DNA of 64,000 nt, from NCBI GenBank assembly GCA_024234575.1, contig JACKOB010000003.1:310001-374000 (forward strand), written 5' to 3'. The stretch is from Hahellaceae bacterium (GTDB taxonomy: Bacteria > Pseudomonadota > Gammaproteobacteria > Pseudomonadales > Oleiphilaceae). The notes below the pieces were generated by a model. It worked only from the letters and a program-made list of their open reading frames with translations, was not told where the DNA came from and did not search any database. Every line of letters begins with the position of its first letter. Positions within the stretch are counted from its first letter, which is position 1. The position numbers and the translations under genes are program-made. Shown here in pieces: positions 53,768 to 63,637 of the stretch.

Positions 53768-55763
53768 TACTAATTTGAACTATCGTCGAGATTTACAAGG
53801 CTTGCGAGCAGTTGCGATTATTCTTGTAGTTTTGGCGCACGCGAGAATTGATTTGTTCTATGGCGGATTTGTTGGCGTTGATGTTTTTTTTGTTCTCTCT
53901 GGGTTTTTAATCTCAGGAATACTCTTTAACGAATTGTCCCAACAGAATGATATTGGCTTTATTAAGTTTTATTCCCGACGCTTGAAGCGATTATTGCCAG
54001 CGTTATTGGTAATGGTGCTTATATCTTTTGTTGTGGGCATTATGCTCTTGTCAGGTTCTGAAGCAAGGTCTCAATTGGTTTCAGCGCCGTTCGCTCTGAC
54101 ATGGACCAGCAATTTATTATTTGCATTTGCTAATGTTGGCTATTTCGATGAGTTGGCGAGTCGAGACTTATTTTTACATACCTGGTCATTAGGTGTTGAA
54201 GAGCAGTTCTATCTGATTTGGCCAATACTTTTACTTTTTCTTCACCAGTTGGCTGGTTTAAGAAAAGATACAAGTGCAACTGATCGGCGAATAGTTTTTT
54301 TTGGCCTTTTTGCCGCTTTTTGTGGGAGTTTGCTGGTGTCCATTGTCGTGATATCGGATACCCCCACGCACGCGTTTTATCAAATGCCCGCAAGGATATG
54401 GCAATTTTCTTTGGGTGCCATAATTTGGCTGGCGCTTCACCAAAAAAATCTGGATCAGATTGATTTATTATCAGCGCCTGTTCGTGCTGTATTATCAACG
54501 ATACTGCTGGTGATGGGGTTGGCATTGGTGATGGGCAGTGCATTGGTTCTTAGTCCATCTGATCCTTACCCAGGGTATTGGGTCTTAATACCTTCATTGG
54601 GGGCTGCCTGTATTATTTTAGCAGGAGGGAGTGAAGCAAATAGCCAGCGAAGTTTGTTGAACAATCCTGTTGCAGTTTGGATTGGTGATCGTGCTTACTC
54701 TCTTTATTTATGGCATTGGCCAGTTTTTACACTAGGGTTTTCCTATGGTTTTACTGTTGACCCCTTATCGATAATAGGAATGTGCGGGGTGACATTGCTG
54801 CTAGCCAGCATAAGCTATCATTGGATTGAGCTTCCTTTTTGGCGAGGTAAGTTAAGCCAGGGGGGGGCTAAAAAAATAGTTTTAACAAGTTTATTGCTGA
54901 TGGCAATTTCGGTGTTGCTGGTATTTTATTTATGGCGACAATTACCCAAGCCCAATGACATAGAGAACACCAGTGCGCAATGGCGCTCTGATGTCCCGGC
55001 TATTTATCAATCATCTTGTGATGCTTGGTACGCACATGCAGAAGTTCAACCCTGCGTTTATGCCGCTGAAGGTTTTACGAAAACAGTCGTCATATTTGGT
55101 GATAGCATTGGTGTCCAATGGTTTTCGTTGATCCCTGAAATTTTTAAAGCACCTTCGTGGCGCACAGTTGTTTTAACGAAATCCTCTTGTGCGATTGTAG
55201 ATGAAGACTATTACTATGAGAGGGTTGGGGGGGAGTATAAAGTTTGCCGGCAATGGCGAGATGCCGTTCTCAATCTGTTAGATCAATTAACTCCAGATAT
55301 CGTATTTATGGGAAGCGCTTCAACCTATGATTTTACAGATGAGCAATGGTTAGAGGGGACTTCTCGGATACTTGCTCGAATCCATCCGAGCGCGAAAGAG
55401 GTGGTTGTAATTCCCGGTACGCCGTCTTTAACATTTGATGGGCCAGGTTGCGTAGAAAGAAACATTAATCAGCCGCAGAGGCTTGCTGAGACGGATATCT
55501 GTGTATCCAAAAATCGCGCTGAGCTTGTTGAGCCAGTTACCGATATGCTTGTCGAGGCAGCGGAGCGATTTGATAATGTTTCTGTGCTTAATACAAATGA
55601 CTTTGTCTGTCCCAGTGGGGATTGTCGAGCTGTTAGCAAGGCAGGTATTGTTGTCTTTCGTGACAGCCAACACCTAACTGATACCTTTGTCAGGTCTTTG
55701 ATACCTCAGGTGAAAGAAAGGTTAAACAGTTCAGTTTTGCATATGACCTCACAGGCCGAGTAG
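53760..55763 (+). CDS. OafA-like O-acyltransferase (AT3 membrane domain fused to SGNH)
   Basis: 667 residues. The AT3 (acyltransferase 3) membrane domain is about 1-370 with YRRDLQGLRAVAIILVVLAHA and GGFVGVDVFFVLSGFLI at its start and about ten helices. The periplasmic SGNH domain (about 420-667) has VVIFGDSIGVQW (nucleophile Ser) and a late DSQHLTD (catalytic Asp/His). Such two-domain enzymes O-acetylate LPS or capsule sugars. It overlaps the upstream GT gene, so the modification probably belongs to the glycan made by this cluster. Confidence 0.88.
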   Translation: MSSTNLNYRRDLQGLRAVAIILVVLAHARIDLFYGGFVGVDVFFVLSGFLISGILFNELSQQNDIGFIKFYSRRLKRLLPALLVMVLISFVVGIMLLSGSEARSQLVSAPFALTWTSNLLFAFANVGYFDELASRDLFLHTWSLGVEEQFYLIWPILLLFLHQLAGLRKDTSATDRRIVFFGLFAAFCGSLLVSIVVISDTPTHAFYQMPARIWQFSLGAIIWLALHQKNLDQIDLLSAPVRAVLSTILLVMGLALVMGSALVLSPSDPYPGYWVLIPSLGAACIILAGGSEANSQRSLLNNPVAVWIGDRAYSLYLWHWPVFTLGFSYGFTVDPLSIIGMCGVTLLLASISYHWIELPFWRGKLSQGGAKKIVLTSLLLMAISVLLVFYLWRQLPKPNDIENTSAQWRSDVPAIYQSSCDAWYAHAEVQPCVYAAEGFTKTVVIFGDSIGVQWFSLIPEIFKAPSWRTVVLTKSSCAIVDEDYYYERVGGEYKVCRQWRDAVLNLLDQLTPDIVFMGSASTYDFTDEQWLEGTSRILARIHPSAKEVVVIPGTPSLTFDGPGCVERNINQPQRLAETDICVSKNRAELVEPVTDMLVEAAERFDNVSVLNTNDFVCPSGDCRAVSKAGIVVFRDSQHLTDTFVRSLIPQVKERLNSSVLHMTSQAE

Positions 55764-55771
55764 AGTGTTTT

Positions 55772-56866
55772 ATGAATGTCTTGTTTATTTGTAAGCGGTA
55801 CTACACTAACAAAGACTTGGTTGCTGACAAGTTTGGTCGCAATTTCGAGCTTCCTGTGATGCTTGCTGAAAATGGTCATAAGGTATTAGTAGTTGCACTA
55901 GATTATAGAGGACGAAAAATGCAACTCATGTCAGTTGGCCAAGTTCAGTTTGTTTCGCTTCCGCTATTTAGCTTGGCTACTCTGAAGGGGCTGATTGGGG
56001 TGTATCAGCAAATTAGAAGTTTCTCACCGACGCACATTATTGGCAGCGGTGATAGTCATATTGGTTACCTTGCCTATCGTTTGGCTAAAAACTTTGGCGT
56101 TTTTTCAGTATTTGATGTTTATGATCATTACTTGTCATTTGGAAGCAACCGCCTGCCTCTAATGAAACGAATGTTTCATCAGGCCCTTCGAAAGTCGGAT
56201 CTAATTCTCAGTGCTAGTCGTAACCTGAATACTTTGGCATTAGAGTTTAATCAGAATGCTATTGTGCTTGAAAATGGCGTTGATGTGGATAGATTTAAGC
56301 CGTTAGACAAAAATGCTTGTCGACAGAAGTTGGGACTCGCAGAAACACATAAACTTGTTGGCTATTTTGGTTCTATGGAACCGATGCGGGGGGTAGAGCA
56401 TCTGATTCTGGCTTGTCGGAGTCTGAGGCGTGTTTATCCTGATTTAAAACTTTTGATAGCAGGGAAACAGTCGAACAACATTGACCTTACTGAAGAGTGG
56501 ATAGACTACCGTGGACAGGTATCTCAGGATCAGGTTGTCGAACTAATCAATGCCTCTGACATTGTTGCTATTCCATATTTGCGCAATCCTTTGGTTGATT
56601 TTGGCAATTCTTGCAAAATAGGAGAGTATCTGGCCTGTGAGGTGCCGATTGTTGCGACGCAAGTTGATAACCTGCAAGTGAATTACCCTGAAGTTATTGA
56701 ATTGCTCCATGAGGCGATTGTTCCTCCGGGAAATTCAAAAGAGCTTGAAAAGGCAATAGTAAGGCAGCTACTGGTAAAGCAGCTTGTTCCATGTCCACGC
56801 AGGATACACTGGGAATCACTTGGTGAAAAACTTGAGAAAAACTTGTTACAGTTAAAACGGGGGTGA
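55772..56866 (+). CDS. GT4-family glycosyltransferase
   Basis: 364 residues, GT-B fold. VFDVYDHYL, LENGVDVDRFKPLDK, VGYFGSMEPMRGVEHLI and a late IGEYLACEVPIVATQ (sugar-nucleotide region) match GT4 enzymes. It starts 8 bp after the acyltransferase gene and precedes wecB by 25 bp. A second independent GT4 in the cluster implies an oligosaccharide of at least two linkages made here. Specificity unknown. Confidence 0.84.
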   Translation: MNVLFICKRYYTNKDLVADKFGRNFELPVMLAENGHKVLVVALDYRGRKMQLMSVGQVQFVSLPLFSLATLKGLIGVYQQIRSFSPTHIIGSGDSHIGYLAYRLAKNFGVFSVFDVYDHYLSFGSNRLPLMKRMFHQALRKSDLILSASRNLNTLALEFNQNAIVLENGVDVDRFKPLDKNACRQKLGLAETHKLVGYFGSMEPMRGVEHLILACRSLRRVYPDLKLLIAGKQSNNIDLTEEWIDYRGQVSQDQVVELINASDIVAIPYLRNPLVDFGNSCKIGEYLACEVPIVATQVDNLQVNYPEVIELLHEAIVPPGNSKELEKAIVRQLLVKQLVPCPRRIHWESLGEKLEKNLLQLKRG

Positions 56867-56891
56867 GTTTGACGTTACAGAGTAAATATTC

Positions 56892-58028
56892 ATGAGCAGC
56901 GTTAATGTACTGGTTGTTTTTGGAACCAGGCCAGAAGCCATAAAGCTGGCACCTGTAATAAAAGAGCTGAGCAAGCGCAGCAGATTTAATGTGCAGGTCT
57001 GTGTTACCGGGCAACATAGGCAAATGCTGGATCAGGTACTTGAAGTTTTCGGTATCCAGCCTGACGCCGACTTGAATTTGATGGTGACTAATCAGACTTT
57101 GGAATCTTTAACTGCAAACATGTTGATAAAACTGGGTGCTGTATTGACGAATTTTATGCCTGATTATGTGATGGTGCACGGGGATACGACGACGACTTTT
57201 GTAGCCTCTCTGTCTGCTTTTTATAAAAAAATCCCAGTTATTCATGTTGAAGCCGGGCTCAGAACTGGATTTATCGACAAACCTTGGCCTGAAGAAGCAA
57301 ACCGAAAGCTAACGTCGATCTTAACCAAAATGCATTTTGCCCCGACTAAGATAGCTAAACAAAATTTATTAAGTGAAGGCGTGGCAAGTGACGCTATTGT
57401 TTTAACCGGCAATACGGTTGTTGATTCATTGAAGTATGTGAGTAGTCGCATAGATGAAGAAAAGGCGTTATTCCAGTGTCTGGATGACGAATATGCTGCT
57501 TTAGAGGCAGGGAAATTTGTTTTGATCACTGGACATCGCCGTGAAAATTTTGGTGACGGGATGAAGAATATTTGCCAGGGAATTCGAAATGCTGCATTTA
57601 AGTTTCCTTCAATGAGGTTTATATACGCTGTGCATTTAAATCCTAAGGTTGAAGAGCCTGTTAATGAGATTTTAGGCGATATAGCCAATGTTGAACTGGT
57701 TAAGCCTCTCGATTATGTTCGTTTTATATACTTGATGCGGAAGTGCTATTTTATCGTGACCGATTCTGGTGGTATTCAGGAGGAGGCCATGACTTTTAAA
57801 AAACCGATGCTTGTGACCAGAGATGTATCCGAGAGGCAGGAGGCAGTTACTGCGGGCGCGGCGATTCTAGTGGGTACCGATAGGCAAAAGCTGGAAACAG
57901 CCATTTCTAACCTTATTTTAGACGTTCAGTTTTACCAGTCGATGCAGGCGGAAGAAAATCCTTTTGGGGATGGTTTTGCAGCGTTGCGCATTGCTGACCA
58001 CATGGAGCGGGTTTGTGATCAACACTAG
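56892..58028 (+). CDS. wecB: UDP-N-acetylglucosamine 2-epimerase (non-hydrolysing)
   Basis: 378 residues of the WecB/MnaA type: VVFGTRPEAIKLAPVI at the start, VHGDTTTTF, HVEAGLRTG with the catalytic Glu, GHRRENFG, and DSGGIQEEA binding UDP. It interconverts UDP-GlcNAc and UDP-ManNAc. No wecC dehydrogenase is next to it, so the ManNAc may be used directly or oxidised by an enzyme encoded elsewhere. It is followed by a 145-bp gap and the CDP-sugar genes. Confidence 0.93.
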   Translation: MSSVNVLVVFGTRPEAIKLAPVIKELSKRSRFNVQVCVTGQHRQMLDQVLEVFGIQPDADLNLMVTNQTLESLTANMLIKLGAVLTNFMPDYVMVHGDTTTTFVASLSAFYKKIPVIHVEAGLRTGFIDKPWPEEANRKLTSILTKMHFAPTKIAKQNLLSEGVASDAIVLTGNTVVDSLKYVSSRIDEEKALFQCLDDEYAALEAGKFVLITGHRRENFGDGMKNICQGIRNAAFKFPSMRFIYAVHLNPKVEEPVNEILGDIANVELVKPLDYVRFIYLMRKCYFIVTDSGGIQEEAMTFKKPMLVTRDVSERQEAVTAGAAILVGTDRQKLETAISNLILDVQFYQSMQAEENPFGDGFAALRIADHMERVCDQH

Positions 58029-58182
58029 AGAGCCTCTGGTTAGTTAGCTTCTTAGATGAATAGCTCCGTTGGGTGGTACTGGAGCATCCGCCCGCTCGAT
58101 GAATGCATCAAAGGCTCCTTTGTTAAGGTATTTGGGCAAGGTGCAGTGGTTTTCCTTTATAGATTTTGAATAGGTGATCTTG

Positions 58183-58959
58183 GTGAAAGTAGTCATATTA
58201 GCGGGTGGGTTTGGCACACGAATTGGCGAAGAGACTGAAATTCGTCCAAAACCAATGATAGAGATAGGGGGGCACCCTATCCTTTGGCATATCATGAAGA
58301 CATATTCTCATTACGGATTTAACGATTTCATCATCCTTCTTGGCTATAAAGGGTTTCATATCAAGCAATTTTTTGTTGATTATTACATGTTTAACAGCGA
58401 TATACGGCTGGATATGGCCAACAATAATATGGAAGTTTTAAACAATAAAGCCGAAGATTGGAAGGTAACCCTGATAGATACTGGATTAGAGACTCAGACG
58501 GGGGGGCGGGTGCTTAGGGCGAAACCCTATGTTGGTAATGAGAGCTTTATGCTGACTTATGGTGATGGTGTATCTGATGTAGATATAAAAGCTCTGGTAG
58601 AGTTTCATAAAAGCCACAAAAAAATGCTTACTATGACATCGGTTCAGCCGGAGGGTCGCTTTGGCGCGATAGATTTTGACTCTGACGGCGCGGTAAAAGA
58701 GTTTAAAGAAAAGCCGCCTGGCGACAATACATGGATTAATGCTGGCTATATGGTTTGCGAACCGGAGATGTTCGATTATCTTAAAAATGGCGATCAGACA
58801 ATACTTGAACGAGAGCCCATGGAGAATATGGCCCAGGCAGGTCAAATCATGGCCTATAGGCACCAGGGGTTTTGGAAGTGTATGGATACGACGCGAGACA
58901 AGAAATTGTTAAATGACCTTTGGGATGGCGGCAAGGCAAAGTGGAAACAATGGAGTTAA
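58183..58959 (+). CDS. rfbF: Glucose-1-phosphate cytidylyltransferase RfbF
   Basis: About 258 residues from the GTG giving MKVVILAGGFGTRIGEET, with TAGG eight bases before it; upstream GTG and TTG codons are also in frame. The nucleotidyltransferase motif LAGGFGTR and the conserved EIRPKPMIEIGGHPILWHIM fit RfbF. It makes CDP-glucose from CTP and glucose 1-phosphate, the entry to CDP-6-deoxyhexoses. It overlaps rfbG by 10 bp. Confidence 0.94.
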   Translation: MKVVILAGGFGTRIGEETEIRPKPMIEIGGHPILWHIMKTYSHYGFNDFIILLGYKGFHIKQFFVDYYMFNSDIRLDMANNNMEVLNNKAEDWKVTLIDTGLETQTGGRVLRAKPYVGNESFMLTYGDGVSDVDIKALVEFHKSHKKMLTMTSVQPEGRFGAIDFDSDGAVKEFKEKPPGDNTWINAGYMVCEPEMFDYLKNGDQTILEREPMENMAQAGQIMAYRHQGFWKCMDTTRDKKLLNDLWDGGKAKWKQWS

Positions 58960-60041
58960 GTCAAATTTTTGGAGAAAAGTACAAGGGCACGCGCGTGCTA
59001 TTGACTGGTCACACAGGCTTTAAAGGTTCTTGGTTGAGTCTTTGGTTGCAGCAGATGGGAGCAGTTGTAAAAGGTATTTCTTTACCAGATGACAATCCGG
59101 AGTCTCATTGGGAGCAATTGTCAATGGCATCAGTAGAGGATGATCGGCTTGATATCCGTAATTTCGACAAACTGAGAGATTCCATCGACTCATTTTCTCC
59201 GGAAATAGTGTTTCATCTTGCCGCACAGTCATTGGTAAGGCGTGGTTATGCAGAACCGCTAGAAAATTGGTCAACGAACGTTATGGGGACGGCGAATCTT
59301 TTGGAGGTTTGTCGTAGCTGTGAGTCCTTAAAAGCTATTGTCGTAGTGACAACTGACAAATGTTATAGCAATAAAGAGTGGTGTTGGGGGTATCGCGAAA
59401 ACGATGTGCTTGGCGGGCATGACCCCTACAGTGCATCGAAAGCGGCGGTCGAACTGTTAGTTGCCAGCTATCGAAGCTCTTTTTATAAGGGAGAAAACAC
59501 GCCACTTATCGCTACTGCAAGAGCAGGGAATGTCATAGGAGGAGGTGATTGGTCAGACGATCGTCTTATTCCGGATGTTATGAAAAGCCAATTGGATGGT
59601 CGGATGGCAAGTATTCGTTCACCCAATGCCACGCGACCCTGGCAGCATGTGCTTGAGTCACTTTCAGCCTATTTGCTATTAGGTCAGAAGTTATTAGAGA
59701 GTGATTCATTCTATGCCGATGCTTGGAATTTTGGTCCGGGAAATGAAGGCAACTGCAGGGTAATTGACGTTTTGGGCCAGTTGCAGAAATCCTGGAAAGA
59801 GTTGAAGTGGGAGTTAGTCGCCAATGATGGCCCATATGAGGCGTCATTGCTTCAGCTCGATTGTGCCAAAGCCTTGCACCGTTTGTCGTGGAAGCCTGTG
59901 TGGAGTCTATGGGAGGGTATTGATTACACCGCTAAGTGGTATCAAGCTTGGCAAAACCGTAGGGCGATAATTTCTGAGCAGCAACTAATGGACTATGTTG
60001 CATCGGCAGTGAAATCTGATGCAGTGTGGTGTAAACGGTGA
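58950..60041 (+). CDS. rfbG: CDP-glucose 4,6-dehydratase RfbG
   Basis: About 363 residues from ATG MELSQIFGEKY; an upstream in-frame ATG would overlap rfbF by 40 bp and add non-conserved residues. It is an extended short-chain dehydrogenase with NAD motif LLTGHTGFKGSWLSLWLQ, the Thr in VVVTTDKCYSN, and catalytic DPYSASKAAVE (Tyr and Lys). It converts CDP-glucose to CDP-4-keto-6-deoxyglucose. Its stop overlaps the next gene's GTG start. Confidence 0.95.
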   Translation: MELSQIFGEKYKGTRVLLTGHTGFKGSWLSLWLQQMGAVVKGISLPDDNPESHWEQLSMASVEDDRLDIRNFDKLRDSIDSFSPEIVFHLAAQSLVRRGYAEPLENWSTNVMGTANLLEVCRSCESLKAIVVVTTDKCYSNKEWCWGYRENDVLGGHDPYSASKAAVELLVASYRSSFYKGENTPLIATARAGNVIGGGDWSDDRLIPDVMKSQLDGRMASIRSPNATRPWQHVLESLSAYLLLGQKLLESDSFYADAWNFGPGNEGNCRVIDVLGQLQKSWKELKWELVANDGPYEASLLQLDCAKALHRLSWKPVWSLWEGIDYTAKWYQAWQNRRAIISEQQLMDYVASAVKSDAVWCKR

Positions 60042-60589
60042 TTATCAACACAACTCCGTTGGCAGGAGTTTTTGTCGTCCAAACAGCAGCGAAAAGAGAT
60101 GCAAGAGGAAGTTTTGAGCGACTCTTCTGTGATAAGGAATTGGAACCTGTCATTCAGCATAGATCGATTAGGCAAATTAATTATTCTGTCAATATTCAGT
60201 CGGGGGCAACGAGAGGGTTACACTATCAAAATGTACCTGATGCAGAAATGAAGCTTGTTCGCTGTCTTAAAGGCCGTGTTTGGGATGTGGCGCTTGATTT
60301 GAGATTCGGGTCGGCGACGTTCTTACAATGGTTTGCTCACGAGCTGACGCCAGGCGGCTCAGATATGATGGTGATACCCGAAGGGGTGGCGCACGGTTTT
60401 CAGACGTTAGAGTCGGATTCACATTTGCTTTATCTTCATACCGCCTACTATAGTCCATCAAGTGAGAGTGCTGTCGCCTGGAACGATCCTCGTTTAGCGA
60501 TTACATGGCCGAGTGAGCCATCTGAGATATCTGATAGGGATAGACAGCACCCATTTTTGCCGGTTGACTATAAAGGAGTTGTTCTTTGA
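60038..60589 (+). CDS. dTDP-4-dehydrorhamnose 3,5-epimerase-like (RmlC-type) enzyme
   Basis: 183 residues of the RmlC cupin family: DARGSFERLFC, GATRGLHYQNVPDAEMKLVRCLKGRVWDVALDLR with the catalytic His in GLHYQ, and IPEGVAHGFQTLE. Lying between CDP-sugar genes rather than rmlA/B/D, it should act on the CDP-4-keto-6-deoxy sugar, inverting C3, C5 or both. GTGA overlap with rfbG and a 4-bp overlap with the next gene show tight coupling. No rmlA, rmlB or rmlD is in the window. Confidence 0.88.
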   Translation: MIINTTPLAGVFVVQTAAKRDARGSFERLFCDKELEPVIQHRSIRQINYSVNIQSGATRGLHYQNVPDAEMKLVRCLKGRVWDVALDLRFGSATFLQWFAHELTPGGSDMMVIPEGVAHGFQTLESDSHLLYLHTAYYSPSSESAVAWNDPRLAITWPSEPSEISDRDRQHPFLPVDYKGVVL

Positions 60590-61809
60590 AATGCCGTCAC
60601 TGTTTGCATGAGCTGGATCATATGTGGCTGGATTTGGGGTTTGCACCGCCTTCTAATGCCTATATTACTCGTGACAAGCTTGATTCCCCTGAATTGTATT
60701 TTCCGTTGCGTATACTTGTTTGTGATAATTGCTGGTTGGTACAAACAGAAGACTACGCCAAGGCAGAGGAACTTTTTGCTCCGGATTACGCCTATTTTTC
60801 ATCTGTATCAAAGAGTTGGCTGGTTCATGCCAGGGAATATTGTGCTGGCATAATTAACAGACTGTCGCTGAACGATACTTCATTGGTTATCGAAGTCGCT
60901 GCCAATGATGGTTACCTGCTAAGGAATATGGTTGCTGCGGGAGTACCATGTTTGGGTATCGAACCTACTGATAGCACTGCCGATGCCGCAGAGTTATTGG
61001 GGATACCCATTTTACGGGAGTTTTTTGGTGAGTCGCTTGCGAAGAGACTGGTTGAGAAAGGTCAGGTGGCGGATTTACTGATCGGTAATAATGTTCTCGC
61101 TCATGTTCCGGATATTAATGACTTTGTTAAGGGGCTAAAGCTGTCCTTAAAACTGTCAGGAACCATTACCTTAGAGTTTCCTCATTTATTGCAGTTAATT
61201 AAGCATTGTCAATTCGACACCATTTATCATGAGCACTACTCTTATTTATCATTTACTACGGTAAAACAAATCTTAGCGTCTGTTGGTCTGAAAATAATTG
61301 ATGTTGATAGGCTGCAAACTCATGGGGGAAGTTTACGGATCTACGCTTGTCATGCGGCAGATGAAAGAGCAATTGAAGACCGCGTCGCTGAAGTCCTAGA
61401 AGAGGAAGCAAAAGCTCAGTTGCACTCTCTGGCTGGCTTTATAGGTTTTCAGCAGCGCGCTTTTGACATCAAGTTGTCATTACTTCAGTTTTTGGTAGAT
61501 CAGAAAAAAAATGGTAAGCGAGTGTGTGCTTATGGCGCAGCGGCAAAGGGGAACACACTGCTAAACTATTCTGGAGTAACGTCGGATTTACTACCTTATG
61601 TTGTTGATGCCTCAATACATAAGCAGGGAATGTTTTTACCGGGTTCCCATATTCCTATTGTTGATGAATGTAGGTTGAGAGAGGACCGGCCAGACTATGT
61701 ATTGATCTTGCCTTGGAATCTTAAAGATGAGATTTCGGCACAGCTTAATTACGTCAAGGAGTGGGGAGGGAAGTTAGTGATTTCTATGCCAGAGTTGCAA
61801 GTATTATGA
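60586..61809 (+). CDS. Sugar C-methyltransferase with N-terminal zinc finger
   Basis: 407 residues. The N-terminal zinc-binding domain has C3-x2-C6 and C46-x2-C49, the central SAM-binding part has VIEVAANDGYLLRNM and GIEPTDSTADAA, and the C-terminal Rossmann-like domain has CAYGAAAKGNTLLNY. This three-part layout is that of sugar C-methyltransferases (TylC3/NovU/EvaC type) that methylate a keto-deoxysugar, usually at C3 or C5. The start is a TTG with AAAGGAG seven bases upstream; the nearby ATG is out of frame. Overlaps neighbours on both sides by 4 bp. Confidence 0.87.
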   Translation: MKCRHCLHELDHMWLDLGFAPPSNAYITRDKLDSPELYFPLRILVCDNCWLVQTEDYAKAEELFAPDYAYFSSVSKSWLVHAREYCAGIINRLSLNDTSLVIEVAANDGYLLRNMVAAGVPCLGIEPTDSTADAAELLGIPILREFFGESLAKRLVEKGQVADLLIGNNVLAHVPDINDFVKGLKLSLKLSGTITLEFPHLLQLIKHCQFDTIYHEHYSYLSFTTVKQILASVGLKIIDVDRLQTHGGSLRIYACHAADERAIEDRVAEVLEEEAKAQLHSLAGFIGFQQRAFDIKLSLLQFLVDQKKNGKRVCAYGAAAKGNTLLNYSGVTSDLLPYVVDASIHKQGMFLPGSHIPIVDECRLREDRPDYVLILPWNLKDEISAQLNYVKEWGGKLVISMPELQVL

Positions 61810-62939
61810 GCGATCAGTCAGAGTCACGCATTTTTTATACCAAACCCTCCATTGCAGATCTTGAAGTGAAGTATGCGCTTGATGCTGCCAGAAATGGTTG
61901 GGGGGATAAGTGTTATGAGTATATTGATCGATTTGAAGCAATGTTTTGCGAACACCTTGGGGTTAAGTATGCAATTGCTACCTCATCAGGCACAGGAGCA
62001 CTGCATTTGGGGATGGCTGCTCTTGGTATCGGGCCTGGAGACGAGGTAATTCTCGCGGATATTAATTGGATAGCTTCCGTAGCACCAATCGTTCATCTAG
62101 GAGCAAAGCCGGTTTTCGTCGATATAGATAAAGAGAGCTGGTGTCTGGACCCAGCAGAAGTTGAAAGGGCTATTACGAAACACACTAAAGCGATTGTTGC
62201 TGTCCATCTTTATGGCAATATGTGTGCGATGGATCGGTTGAGAGAAATAGCGCGTAAGTACTCATTGGCACTAATAGAAGATGCCGCCGAAGCTATAGGC
62301 TCTGTTTACAAGGGGGCGCCTGCTGGCTCGATGGGAATCTTTGGTGCTTTTTCTTTTCATGGCACGAAAACTATTACAACTGGCGAGGGGGGGATTTTCG
62401 TTACCAACGACGAAGCACTGTATTCTCGGGTGCTTACATTATCCAATCACGGCAGACGTAAAGGAGAGGTGCGACAGTTTTGGGCGGAAGAAATCGGTTT
62501 TAAATACAAAATGTCGAACCTTGAGGCGGCGTTAGGCTGTGCTCAGTTGGAGCGGGTCTCGCTGCTTATAAAAGCGAAGCGGACTGTATTTGAAGCTTAC
62601 GCTGAGCTGCTTAGAGATATGCCTATCAAAATGAACCCCGAACCTGAAGGCACGACCAACGGCTATTGGATGCCAACGATCGTAGTAGACGAAGACGTTA
62701 AATTCGATCGCGATCGGTTGTTGTCGACTTTTAAGAATCAATCCATAGATGGCAGAGTGTTTTTTTGGCCACTGACTAAACTGCCAATGTTTGAGGAGGA
62801 TTCAACACATAAGGTTAGTTATTCGATCTATCAGCGGGCAGTGAATTTACCTAGTTATCATGATCTTACTTATGGTGAGGTTGAGCGCGTAGTTGACATT
62901 GTAAAGCATGAGTTGATGTCTGGATATTGCGAGGATTAA
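61806..62939 (+). CDS. DegT/DnrJ/EryC1/StrS-family sugar aminotransferase
   Basis: About 377 residues from [18 protein letters not shown] (ATGA overlap with the methyltransferase stop); a longer in-frame start is less likely. PLP motifs: [27 protein letters not shown] and the Schiff-base Lys in [15 protein letters not shown] Lys at this site and length fit sugar aminotransferases such as PerA, VioA or PseC, not the His-containing dehydrase ColD. It would aminate the 4-keto group of the cluster's sugar. The PglD-like gene follows by 2 bp. Confidence 0.9.
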   Translation: MSDQSESRIFYTKPSIADLEVKYALDAARNGWGDKCYEYIDRFEAMFCEHLGVKYAIATSSGTGALHLGMAALGIGPGDEVILADINWIASVAPIVHLGAKPVFVDIDKESWCLDPAEVERAITKHTKAIVAVHLYGNMCAMDRLREIARKYSLALIEDAAEAIGSVYKGAPAGSMGIFGAFSFHGTKTITTGEGGIFVTNDEALYSRVLTLSNHGRRKGEVRQFWAEEIGFKYKMSNLEAALGCAQLERVSLLIKAKRTVFEAYAELLRDMPIKMNPEPEGTTNGYWMPTIVVDEDVKFDRDRLLSTFKNQSIDGRVFFWPLTKLPMFEEDSTHKVSYSIYQRAVNLPSYHDLTYGEVERVVDIVKHELMSGYCED

Positions 62940-62941
62940 CC

Positions 62942-63637
62942 ATGAAAAAGATTAAAAAAGGAGCTGTGGTTTTTATAGGAGCCGCCAATCCTGAAACGAT
63001 CAGAATGATTGGCGCGATACAACGTTCACAGCCTGATTTTTCTGTTGCCGGTTTTTTAGATAATGACCTTGAGAAGAAGAACACTGATTTTTTTGGCTAC
63101 CCGGTGTTTGGTGGAATGGAGTGCGTCTCGGAGCTGGTCAAGCGAGAAGTCGTCTTCGTCAATTTAATTACAGGAAACCTGCATGCGCGATATGCTATTA
63201 GCCTTGAAATTGCCAGAGCCGGTGGTGTGTTCACTAACTTCATCCACCCAAACGTAGACTTGACTATGACGACTGTAGGCCTCGGAAATTACATTCAGGA
63301 AAGCACTATTATCCAGGCTGGTGTGTCGATTGGCAATAACTCCAGCATTCACATGGCGACGCTAATCGGGCATGAATCGGCAATTGGAAACTCTGTGTTC
63401 ATTGCACATGGCGTCAGTGTGTCGGGTTGCTGCTACATTGGGGATGGAACATTTATTGGCACAAACTCAACGATTTTGCCTCGTATAAGTATAGGTAAAT
63501 GGGCAACGATTGGTGCTGGCACTGTTGTCACGAAAGATGTTCCAGATTACAGCGTAGTTGTCGGTAATCCTGGGAGAGTTATTAAAGTGAACGAGCAACT
63601 GTTCTTTGATGGAGAAATACTAAGTGAGCAACGCTAA
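62942..63637 (+). CDS. PglD/NeuD-like sugar N-acyltransferase
   Basis: 231 residues from [16 protein letters not shown], with GCGAGGA upstream; a TTG 15 bp earlier is weaker. The N-terminal Rossmann-like nucleotide-sugar domain is about 1-95, followed by a left-handed beta-helix with hexapeptide repeats (for example [23 protein letters not shown] in two turns) and the acetyl-CoA end [20 protein letters not shown]. The His of [18 protein letters not shown] is the likely catalytic base. It would acylate the amino group set by the preceding aminotransferase. Confidence 0.86.
   Translation: MKKIKKGAVVFIGAANPETIRMIGAIQRSQPDFSVAGFLDNDLEKKNTDFFGYPVFGGMECVSELVKREVVFVNLITGNLHARYAISLEIARAGGVFTNFIHPNVDLTMTTVGLGNYIQESTIIQAGVSIGNNSSIHMATLIGHESAIGNSVFIAHGVSVSGCCYIGDGTFIGTNSTILPRISIGKWATIGAGTVVTKDVPDYSVVVGNPGRVIKVNEQLFFDGEILSEQR

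Noticed and set aside
58044..58295. Minus-strand frame of 83 codons between wecB and rfbF
   Set aside because: It runs antisense through the rfbF start, has no recognised homology or ribosome site, and is best explained as chance; a decayed gene remnant in the 145-bp gap cannot be excluded.
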